Below, one piece after another: positions 40,808-51,800 of a DNA stretch of 64,000 bases. Both the position numbers and the translations under genes were made by a program. The stretch is taken from contig NC_056546.1 in assembly GCF_910596095.1 (NCBI RefSeq), positions 17,694,425 to 17,758,424 on the forward strand, given 5' to 3'. The notes below the pieces were generated by a model that was given only the letters and a program-made list of their open reading frames with translations, was not told the DNA's origin and searched no databases. Every line of letters begins with the position of its first letter. Within the stretch, counting starts at the first letter, position 1. The DNA is from Thunnus maccoyii (taxonomy: Eukaryota > Chordata > Actinopteri > Scombriformes > Scombridae).

Positions 40808-41618
40808 CAGTGGTGGAAAGTACATTTATTCAAGTACAGTATTTAAGTACAACTTTGAGGTACTTGTACTTTACTTGAGTATTTCCATTTGATGCTTCTT
40901 TATACTTCCACTCCACTACATTTCAGAGGGAAATATTGTATTTTATACTCCACTACAGATGAAGATTTGACACAATGGATAATATAACAAGCTTTTAAAA
41001 AACAACACATTGTTAAAGGGCTTTTGACATCTTACAAAAAGCAGTGTGTAGTCTGGGTCACATTTCACATGTCTATGAGTTGTTAACAGCTACATCAAAT
41101 AGTGATTATTCCCTCTAAACTTCTCACATGGTTTCATTTCAATAAATGTCCAGATGATCCAATATTTCACCAAAAATCAAAGATTAGAGAAAATGTCCAC
41201 AAATTGAAAACAGGTTTGCGTATCAGAACTTTGTTTTTCCGTCTTTCCTCTTCCATTAATCATCTCACGACCCCTCAGATTTATCCCCTTAGGTTGGGAA
41301 CAGTGGACTAAACTAACTAACTGTATACTGTGTATATTGAAACTAGCTCCACCTCCAGCAGCTACAACAGCAACATGCTACTTACACACTGATGCTTCAG
41401 TATTAATAGTCTAATGATGTCATATATAATAATATATCAGTCAGAGGGACCAAACCACTACTTTTACTGCAATACTTTAAGTACATTTTGCTGCTAATAC
41501 TTATGTACTTTGACTTCAGTAGGATTTTTCATGCAGGACTTTTACTTGTAATTGAGTATTTCACATTGCTGTGCTGGTACTTTTACTTAAGTAAAGTAGA
41601 GTACTTCTTCCACCACTG
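40808..41618. mobile_element. Complete-looking 811-bp hAT-like non-autonomous element
   Basis: It begins CAGTGGTGGAAAGTAC and ends GTACTTCTTCCACCACTG, an inverted terminal repeat with a 2-base gap. Internal subterminal motifs (GGTACTTGTACTTTACTTGA, ACTCCACTACA) recur. It has no transposase frame. I could not find an 8-bp target duplication. Partial relatives lie at 20331-21620, 28250-28690 and 29570-29802. Confidence 0.75.
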
Positions 41619-41649
41619 CACCTGGGCTTATTAAAATAACAGTTAGACA

Positions 41650-43860
41650 GGAAAAACACAAAGGGCGGTCGGTTCAAAGTGTATTTAAAACAACGTTTTT
41701 ATTTTTTGGCTTTTGATGACAATTTTCTGGACTTTGGACTTGGAGGTGGGTATAAACTGGTTTGTGACTGGATCAGGATGGCGACTCAGGTAGTAGATGA
41801 AGATGATGATATGGATTTGATGACTGGACTCCAGTTTATAGTGGGAGAGGACGACGAAAGGGAAAAAACAGGCAAGATGTCAGGTAAGTCAAGGCAGTAA
41901 AAGAAGCTTGGAAGAGAACAGATCAGATGAAGGCAGTAGAGTTGTTCACATAAAGATTGTGAGAGATTAATTGAAAATAATCCTTAAATTCAGAAAGGAG
42001 GATCAGCATGTTAATCTAAGTCTGATAGTGTTGTCTAGGGAAATGAAAAAGAAGCTAGGAGAGGTGGAAATGGCTAAGATTTTTAGAGATGGAAGCTTGC
42101 TGGTAACAGGTTAAAATTAGATATATAAGCTTCCAAGTTAGGACCTATATCCCTCCGCTGTTACAAGTGCCAGAGGTGTGGGCATATAGCAGCAGTTTGC
42201 AAAGGAAAGCAGAAGTGTCCCAAATGTGGAGGTGATCAAAGAGTTGAAGACTGTAGAGATAATGTGCAGGATAAATGTTGTAATTGTGGCGGCTAACACA
42301 TGGTCACATATGGTGGTTGTGAAGTCAGGAAGAGGGCTGTGGAAACTGAGCAAGTGAAAGCAAGTTAACGACATAAGCTATATAGAGGCAGTGAAGAAGG
42401 GACAAGGACAGAGGGGAAAGGCTGAAACTGATAAAGTTAACCAATATTCGAGTCCAGAAGTAGGTCAAACAGAGAAAACTAACTCAGCACTGACAGTTGA
42501 TTTTGGTCATTGCCTATATAATCAATTGTACCAATCAAGTCAAATACAAAACAGAGAAAATTAAAATAGTTGTGAAGGGACCTGAGAAGTTTTTGGGTAT
42601 AAAAAATGGCTCCTTGGAGCATATCGATAAAAGACTTGAAGCAGATGGGTGATAAGACAGATTATTCTACAGTGAAATGAAAGAATTTTAATAGCAAATG
42701 GCCAAGAGTTTAAAGGATTCATTAAAGATCTTAAAAAGAAACTAGAAATCGTATGTGTTCAAGAAACCTGGATTAAACCAGCATTAGACTTTGTTATTAA
42801 AGGTTATGATAGTATCCGCAGAGATAGAGGGGAGGGCAGTGGAGGAGGGTGTATAATATTTTTAAAGCAAAGAATACAATATAGAGTTTGGGGAAAGAAA
42901 TAGTCAGAATATTTGATAACTGAAATTTTTACAAGAGAAGGAAATATCAAAATTGTTCACTTTTACAGTCTATGTAACAGGCTTTCAATAGATTTAATGG
43001 ATGAACTTGCTGTACATTTAGGAGGGAAAGTGATATGTTGTGGATATTTTAATACCCATTGCACGTTATGGGGTAATTGTAATGATGACAACGGAATAGT
43101 GATCAAAGAGTTAATGGATATTAAAAATCTAGTGTGCCTAAATGACAGAAATGGTAAAAGAATTAATATCAGAAGAGGCACACAGATCTTACACTAGTGT
43201 CAGATTCATTGGCAGGTGTTTGTTCATGAGAAGCAGTCAGAGAAATGACTGTAGGGAAGTGAACACTACCCTATAATAACTGAAGTAGGCTTGAGTTGAC
43301 AGAAATATTCTTTCAGTAGTGCTGGGAGACATCAGTGATCAAGAAATGCAAAAATTGATATTAATGAATGTTTCTGTTTGTAAAGCTATTTTAGTTGCCG
43401 CAAAGAAGTCTGTTCAGAATAAAGGAGGTAGGCACAAAAAGAAAATTGTACCATGGTGGACAAAGAAATGTGATAAAGCAATTAAGTCTCAAAATAAAGC
43501 TTTTAAAATGTTAAAAAGGAATCATCAGAATCTTATTGAATATAAAAGGTTGCAAGCAAATGTAAGGAGAATCATAAAAAATGCAAAGGACTTTCAGAGG
43601 AGATTTTGTAACTCAGTGGGAAGTGAGACAGAAATTGATAAAAATGATTTAAAAAAAAAAAAAAAAAAAGTGAATGGGATTAAAAGAGAGTGTGGGTATC
43701 CAGTCTTAAATGATGGTGAAACAACAGCAGTAAGGGATGAAGAGAAAGCAGAGATGCAGGCAAAAACTTTTATAGAATTTCACAGTTCGGAGCAATATTA
43801 GTGAAGAGGGAAAAAGAGGAAGGAAAATACAATAGTGGAGAATGAACAGCTATGAACTTC
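41650..43860 (+). mobile_element. I/Nimb-like LINE, 5' part only, degenerate
   Basis: Plus-strand remnants appear in LINE order. An ORF1-like start comes near 41779. Tandem CCHC zinc knuckles lie at about 42160-42330 (CYKCQRCGHIAAVC, CPKCGG, CCNCGG) with a stop in between. An apurinic endonuclease follows at about 42700-43200 (VCVQETWIKPA, CCGYFNTHCTLWG, NLVCLNDRNG). The linker before the reverse transcriptase is at 43319-43801 (VPWWTKKCDKAIKSQNKAFK, YPVLNDGET, EKAEMQAKTF). Matching ends at about 43801, just where the reverse transcriptase should begin; none is present. An A-run (43650-43668) and frameshifts show decay. Confidence 0.75.
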
Positions 43861-46190
43861 ATATCAGGCTGCAAACTTTTTTTTTTCAACAGATAGCTAC
43901 TGTCTTTGTTTAATGAGACTGTGCACCCACAGATAGTTATAATAAGATACGAGATATCAGGTGTAGAAGCGGCTCACAGGCTCTCAAAGCTGGATTTCAT
44001 AATGTGTTTATAATGAAGTGGAGGAAGAATAAAAACAGACAGATTGGGTGAGCGTCCAAATATAAAACCTGTTTCAGCTGCAGTTTTTCTTCCTCTCGCT
44101 TTTTTGCAAATCACAAAAATACATTTTCCTCTCGAAACTTGTGTATACAGATTTTGAGATATCCAACCCTGTCCCATAGAGAAGCTCCGAGAAGCAGCTG
44201 AGCGCTGCTCTTTAACGGGGATGTTGAGGTTAACCAGACGTACTTTTGCCAAACGAACCAGTTAGTCTTCATCATTAAAGTGTTTTCTCCTGTAAACCCT
44301 GAATTTGCCGTTTAAAAACACTTCTGATATTGCATGAATCTCACCTTTATTTCACTTGTCTAAGTAAGCTTTTAGAGTGCAGCGTCTTCTTCGTGTCATT
44401 GTGGTGCGACAGACCGTAATGTGCTCATTACCGCCCCCCTGAGGCCGGAGGCCGGAAAACACCCACCAGTATACAATACAAATAACAGTACGGGGAGTAT
44501 TGAAGAATAAATAGAGAAAAAATAAACTAATCACAAAAACACACGCATAAATAAAAATATACAATGTAAAAAGATACATGATATAAAAAAAATAAGAGAG
44601 AAAACTAAATACTACTTTAAAAGTGAATAATCAATATTGCAAAGATATTGCAAATCATCTGGCAATGTTGTCCACAAACAACACAAAACAACTCTCTGAA
44701 TGAGTGGTTGTATGCATGGGAACAACTTAGCTAAAGCAAAAATACAGTTGGAATCACATCCATGGTTTTAATAATTGTGTAATTTCCATTTAAACCAAAT
44801 GAAAGTTACTTTAATTAAAGGAGTCCAGCCTGAATAATCTTTTTCTCTGCAACCACAAAATCCTCTTTTACCCCCACAGGTAATAACATTACAGCGATCG
44901 GAGCAAGTTACATCCACAGTCCATCTGAGGTGAATCCACTGTTTTGTCCGGGTCATGACTATTGTATAAAAGGCTTGGACATTTATGGGTGCTTATCACT
45001 TTAATACTCACATTATCAGGCCGTAGGAGATGACGTGTATTTACTGTGCCAGCATTTGCCATTGTGTGTGGGTGAAAAGAGCGAGTGCTAATGCTAAAGG
45101 TGTAACGTGTTGTGGTTAAGTTCACTCACCTGTGATGACCCATAATTTTTTTTGAGCATCCTTATTTTGCCTGTGTGGTCCAGTGGTATTCCCAGTATTG
45201 AGTCAATGACGAGAAACTGATGACAATGCTAGTGTTGAACTGCCAATAAACACAGCTGGACCACAGCACAGTTCAGAGAAGCAATTACGTCTCTTCATCC
45301 TCATTCCTGTATCCTGACCGATACACCATCCTGTTTACTGTCAAACCCTAAACAAGCTAGCTCTACCTAATTAGCTCACTAACAACTATGGTCTCCTGGC
45401 TCCGGAGACCCTTACCCTAGAGAACCAGGCCATGGTTCAGCAGTTCAGGTCAACAGCCTGTTAAGATAAATCATAAAGCCTCAAGACTGTTTCGGGCTAT
45501 GTGTGCATTAGCATTGTCCTGTGTAAAGTTTGTGTAGTAGTCTGCTTATTGATAAATGCAAAAAACAGATTGTTACTGTTATTAATATTTTACATTCTGC
45601 AGGTGATTTGCAGGTCAGAGGCTGAGTGCTAAAGACATGAATCCTGCTCTGGAGATGTTTAATGAACTAGTGGATGAGTTCACAATTTGAAAATCAAAAA
45701 GAGACACCCTGGGCCATCATAGGAGATTTCATACAATCAGATGCACAGTGTCTTTCAAAGACCCCCCAAAGTAAAGATCTGAGAGGTTCTTGATGATAAA
45801 CAGAAGTCTGTGAAAAATGTTTGGTTGCATGTCTGCTCATGTGTATTCTGTGTGGGTGTTTTTGTACTGCTTACAGGCACAACAGCAAGCAGCAGAGAGG
45901 TGGAAAGATAAAGATGCACTCACTAGAGAGCTGCTACTGTGCGCAATCAGTACCATGTTGAAGGCAAGAGTGCTGTCAGTGGGACTCCCACCATGGATGA
46001 AATAGACCTCAGATTTTGTATGTACAAGAGTCTAACTGGACTGGACTGCACATTCCCTATATTTGTACTCCACCATCTCATACATGAACATACATATTTA
46101 TACATATCAAGTCATAGGTATAATGTCAGACTGTATGACAGACTCTACATGTTTGGTCCTCCTAAGCACCCTGAGACAGACCAATGCTGC
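43861..46190. other. Intergenic DNA without recognised gene
   Basis: Short frames such as 43974-44252 (minus) and 45939-46262 (plus) show no family resemblance. A GC-rich segment, GAGGCCGGAGGCCGG, lies near 44441. The text at 44270-44470 may be part of a dispersed repeat. Confidence 0.4.
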
Positions 46191-46195
46191 ATAAG

Positions 46196-46790
46196 TAGAG
46201 CTGAAATGATTGGTCAATTAATTGATTGGTCAATCAACAGAAAAGATATCGGCAAATATTGAAATAATATGTTAATTGGCTCAATAACTTTTCAGACAAA
46301 ATGCCAAACACTCCTTGCTTCCAGCTTCTAAAATGTGAGGATTTACTGCTTTTTTTGTCACTGCATTTTCCATTTTCCATTTGGCATTTGGCGTTTATAC
46401 TGTATGTAAATGAAGAGGCATGGCCCAAAGACTAGAGTGAAGGTTTGAAACGGCCAGGTTGCAGAGACACCTTATGGACAGCAGGGGGAGCTCACTGCTA
46501 AAGAGCACAGTGAGTTTGGCAGAGCAGCATGAATGGAAAATGCCAAATGGTAAAGTGTAAATGTTTGAGTTTCATATTTGATGTCTCCCTTTTTTTTATT
46601 TCCATTGCTATTTTCAATTTCATCTTAACCATTTAAGCTTTCAGATTGAGCATTTCCATTTAAGCTTTTGCATTTTAAATTTCACTTTTTTCATTGTCAC
46701 TTTACGTTTTCAAATTATCATTTTACATTTTACATTTGCTTTTTCAATTTCCTTTTTCTTTTTAGGTTTAACTATGGCCTGATTATTCCT
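46196..46790. repeat. Dispersed repeat plus (ATTTTCAATTT)-like low-complexity tract
   Basis: 46196-46345 is a copy of the family seen at 19080-19375. About 46360-46400 and 46528-46560 share inverted CCATTTGGCATTTGG-like text. 46575-46790 is a degenerate T-rich repeat built on CATTTT/TTTCAATTTC. Confidence 0.5.
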
Positions 46791-46944
46791 AGAAGTGTCG
46801 TAAAATAATAATCTTTTAACTTTTATCTCTTTTAATTTTCTATTTGGACTTTTAATTTTAATTATGACCAAAAATATCCTCCATAAGAAAGTGTTCTGCG
46901 GTAAAGTTGAAAATAGAGGACAATAAAACTGTTTTTCTCAGCAA

Positions 46945-47030
46945 CTCAAGTCAAGTCAGTTTAACTTATATAGCGCCAAATCACAGTTATCTCGGGGCAC
47001 TTTTAACATAGAGCAGACCTTTTACACCCG
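46945..47030 (-). repeat. SINE/LINE 3' tail, minus strand
   Basis: The plus strand reads CAAGTCAAGTCAGTTTAACT and TATATAGCGCCAAATCAC and ends near GAGCAGACCTTTTA. Its reverse complement matches the tail at about 6475-6551 with few differences. Confidence 0.65.
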
Positions 47031-47211
47031 CTTGACATGACTATCCCCCTGTTAGGTCACTGAGAAGTCCTTCTTTCCCTCTGTCGACATTTTTCAGTTA
47101 ATATTCTCAGACTCTGAATCTGACTCTGAACTCAGACTCTGAATCTGTGAAATATGTGGTTTACTGATGTGATGGAACTAGGAAACGTAGATACTAGGTA
47201 GGTCTACGTAA

Positions 47212-47231
47212 CTAGGTCTACGTAGACCTAG
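47212..47231. repeat. Perfect 20-bp palindrome
   Basis: The sequence CTAGGTCTACGTAGACCTAG equals its own reverse complement. A direct copy of its left part (TAGGTCTACGTA) precedes it at about 47199-47210. A (GACTTT)3-like run follows near 47250-47270. Confidence 0.85.
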
Positions 47232-47769
47232 ATGCCTGAGCCGTTACTTTGACTTTGACTTTGACTGACATCGTGACATAGTGTCGTTTCGCCATCTAAC
47301 GGTAATGACAGTTTTTAATTTGTGAGACTTAAATGGTTCTTTGTTCATGTCGTTAGCGCTATAACTGAGCTCCTCTAGAAACAGCAGAAATCTACGGTTT
47401 GGTTGTTAAAAGTGTCGTTTGGAATTAAAAGTTAACCCACAACTAACGGCTGCAACATTTTCCGCCTTTTGTAGTTGAGGAGTTTGAAAGTGTTGAATAA
47501 CAGTTAATGTGAGGTCATTCTCAGTAGGCTAGTTGAACACACTGTTGTCATTAGTGTCCCACGACTGACTGACACTCTTCATTGAATTTCACCATTAAAA
47601 AAATTACAGGATTAAGTAATGTATTTAGTGATAAAGTGCAGCCAGTGTTAAAGTGCAAACATCAAGTGAGTCCAAAACTGTTTTGTTCGATAACAGGATA
47701 AACAAATATAGAATGCATTATTTTGTTTATCCGTTTTTCGTGTGAACTAAAAAAAATGGAATGCTGTGC

Positions 47770-47798
47770 CAATTGCCGCTTTGAAGAAGCGGCAATTG
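47770..47798. repeat. Perfect 12-bp hairpin with 5-nt loop
   Basis: The arms CAATTGCCGCTT (47770-47781) and AAGCGGCAATTG (47787-47798) are separated by TGAAG. Neither a T-run nor a gene end adjoins it. Confidence 0.85.
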
Positions 47799-48099
47799 AA
47801 ATAGAAACCAAAACCAGAAAACAACTTTTTCGCTATTTATATTGTTATATCTATATTAACTGCACCCTGCATTTCTACAAAAACATAGTTATTGACTATG
47901 CTTGCTATAGCATAGATATATTGATATATAGATGAATGGAATAATAACATAGCTCTGGAGAGTTTCCTCTGTCCTGTCAAGTTTATAATTACAGTTTTAA
48001 TTTTGCTGCTTAATGTTTTTACTCGTGTCGCAGCACCCCCGTCCCCAAGTGACTGGGAACCTAGGCCCATTTGTGTTGTTGCGGTAATTTATCTATTTA

Positions 48100-48101
<2 letters not shown>

Positions 48102-48171
<70 letters not shown>
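48102..48171. repeat. (TG)35 microsatellite
   Basis: 70 bp of uninterrupted TG about 650 bp upstream of the NLR gene start. Confidence 0.95.
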
Positions 48172-48172
<1 letters not shown>

Positions 48173-48823
48173 ATTGGGGAAAAGAACAAAGCGTTCTTGA
48201 CAGAGCCGGAAGTTGACGCAGCCACTTATTGTGGACATTTCACTCCATTTCATGTGGTCCCTATAGGCTATATTGCTTTTGAAATTAAGTTGAGCAGCGT
48301 GAGCTTTCCAGGTAACTTCTTTATTGAGTGTTGTATTGATGTATGTGTGTTTTCTTTAGCGATTTATTTTAAAGATTAGAGATCTGCTTTCAGTAATTGT
48401 AAATGTTTCCATGCGCACAGTAATGTCACTGCAGCAAATATCGTGGGATATTTAAGCAGCAAAACTAAAAACTGTAGTTATAAACATGACAGGACAGAGC
48501 AAACTCTCCAGGGGAAACAGCATTAAACTTTTAGCTTCTGAAATAAAATGTTTAGACAGCTTTGATGGGGCTCAGGATTTATCAGGAGGATGGCTGCTTT
48601 ACTCCAAACAATTTAATTGTATGCCACTGATGGTAGCTTTCTCTGCCTCACACTGCTGTCCAACTGCATTCACAATACAATACACAATAGAAAATAGCCA
48701 ATCACAGGAGCAGCAGCAGATATTTATGATTTCAAGGAGAAATGATGTAAAAGATGATTTGGGTTTCCTCCCCAGATGAAAGGAGAAACTGTGTGTTACT
48801 GATATGGACGTGAATTCAGCAGC

Positions 48824-51800
48824 ATGAATCAGTGTGAGGACAGAGAGGAGGGAGCCCTTCCCTCCAAAAGCTCTCTGTGTGGGGAACATGACAGCCAATC
48901 CAAAACTCAGAGGTGAGATAAGGGTCTCTTAACTGTCCATGACTGTTCTCCACTCACATCACTCCACCATAATTATTCACCGTCAAAGCTCTGTGTGTGT
49001 TGTGTTTAAGAATAAAGAAGAAGCACAGACCAGGCTCTGCTGACCTGTGATAAAACTTAAAGCATTTCTTTTCTATCAGGGTCCATCAGAAACCAGACTC
49101 CCCTGGTCCTGAACCTGAACCTGAACCCAGCTGTGTGTCCCTCAAGAGTGACCAGTCAAACCCTATTTTAATTGATTTTAAACAGCAACATTCATCTGAT
49201 AAAAAGTAAGTAGTTCGAGCAATTGGACAATTTGAGCTTAAATCTAAATCAGGATAAATAGTTCTCAGTTGAATTATTTGAGAGTCAGACAGTTAATTGA
49301 TATTTTTTATATGAGTAAGTTGATCCATAATGTCTGTAATTAGATCATTTTAGTTTGTTGTTGTTTATATTATATTAAAACAGTTAAAATTACGTATTTT
49401 AAAAATGTTTTTATCCAGGAAGAATTTTACTAAATACGTGACCTGTAATAAAACATTAAGCATTTCTTTTCTATCAGGGTCCATCAGAAAGCCGACTCTC
49501 CTGGACCTGAACCTGAACCCAGCTGTGTGTCCCTTAAGAGCGACCGGTCAAACCTTTTTTTAATTGATTTTAAACAACATTCATCTGATAAAAAGTAAGT
49601 TGTTCAGGCAATTGGACAATTTGAGCTTAAGTCTAAACCAGAATAAGTAGTTCTCAGTTGAATTATTTGAGAATCAGACAATTAATTGATATTTCTGATA
49701 TGAGTAAGTTGATAATGTCTGTAAGTAGATCATTTCAGTTTGTTGTTGTTTATATTATATTAAAACAGTTAAAATTACGTATTTTAAAAATGTTTTTATC
49801 CAGAAAGAATTTTACTAAATATGTGACCTGTAATAAAACATTAAGCATTTCTTTTCTATCAGGGTCCATCAGAAACCAGACTCTCCTGGACCTGAACCTG
49901 AACCCAGCTGTGTGTCCCTTAAGAGCGACCGGTCAAACCTTTTTTTAATTGATTTTAAACAACATTCATCTGATAAAAAGTAAGTTGTTCAGGCAATTGG
50001 ACAATTTGAGCTTAAGTCTAAACCAGAATAAGTAGTTCTCAGTTGAATTATTTGAGAATCAGACAATCAATTGATATTTCTGATATGAGTAAGTTGATAA
50101 TGTCTGTAATTAGATCATTTCAGTTTGTTGTTGTTTATATTAAAACAATTAAAATGAGTCAGATGACGTTCTCTGAGCACTGCACTTTTTCAGCAGCACA
50201 TTGCCTCACACACAGGCAAACCACCAAATCACACAGGCAAACACATTCACACCACACACTGGCTCTAGCTATCTTGCTCCATGGCACTTAAGCAGTGTGC
50301 AGTGAGGGAGGGAGAGCTTTATGTAGGGTTGATGAGAGCTGTTGGGACTAAACCAAACAGACTGATGAAGCAAAACACTAAACTGAAAGCTACAAACAGA
50401 CTGAACTGATCATTCTCAGTTCTCTCAATTATTACTTGATGGATCTTCAGCTTGTGTTTGTCTCTGTGTAGACAGACAAAATGTGAGCTCATTCTTCATG
50501 ATTCCTTCGCAGAGTGGACCAGGAGAGCTCAGAGGTTGTCAGTGGTCAGTTTGCCCAGCAGCATCTAACGCATGTGGACTACATATTTATGGTCTGTATA
50601 TGTACAACAATTACTTTAACATATATTCAGTTTGCAATCATTTCCATGCAGCACCCTAACCCTAACCCTTTGTAGACCAGTGGATTTTCAGTCTGTCAAA
50701 CAAGGATCTGATGTTTGCTTCATGATTATAGTTTGCTGGTTTCATTCATATAGTATTCTGTTCCAGCTGCTGGAGGAGAACATCGTCACTTTTGTGAAGA
50801 ACGAGCTGAAGAAGATGCAGAAGCTTCTGAATTCAGATTACCAAGAATGCTTAGAGAGTCAGAGGGAGGATGACGAGGGGTTGGATACTGAGGAGGAGGA
50901 AGAGCAGAGGAGGAGCAGCAGAGAGGCATTTCTGAATATCACACTGCACTTCCTGAGGAGAATGAAGGAGGAGGAGCTGGCTGACTGTCTGCAGAGCAGT
51001 AAGAAGACTTCTATAGATTTAACATGATGGATAATTGAGACATTTACTGATGTCTTAAAAGATGAAGAGACATATGTTAATATATGCATTCTTTAAATTG
51101 TCATATTTTCTTTATTAATGATAAATAATTATTGATCGTGTTTCTTGTGTGGTCATTCAGAAACCCCTGCTCCAGTTGGTCAAAGTAAACTCAAGTCTAA
51201 CCTGAAGAAGAAGTTTCAGTGTGTGTTTGAGGGGATTGCCAAAGCAGGAAACCAAACCCTACTAAATCAGATCTACACAGAGCTCTACATCACAGAGGGA
51301 GGGACTGGAAAGGTCAATGATGAACATGAGATCAGACAGATTGAAACAGCATCCAGGAAACCAGTTGAACCAGAAACAATAATCAGACAAGAAGACATCT
51401 TTAAAGCCTCACCTGGAAGAGATGAACCAATCAGAACAGTGATGACAAAGGGAGTAGCTGGCATTGGGAAAACATTCTTAACACAGAAGTTTACTCTGGA
51501 CTGGGCTGAAGACAAAGCCAACCAAAACATACAATTCACATTTCCATTCACTTTCAGAGAGCTGAATATGCTGAAAGAGAAAAAGTACAGCTTGGTGGAA
51601 CTTGTTCATCACTTCTTTAATGAAACCAAAGAAGCAGGTATCCACAGGTTTGAAGAGTTCCAGGTTGTGTTCATCTTCGATGGTCTGGATGAGTGCCGAT
51701 TTCCACTGGACTTCCACAACAACGAGATCCTGACTGATGTTACAGAGTCCACCTCAGTAGATGTGCTGCTGACAAACCTCATCAGAGGGAAACTGCTTCC

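Noticed and set aside
43974..44252. 92-codon minus-strand frame
   Set aside because: No recognisable domain or partner exon; it could be chance.
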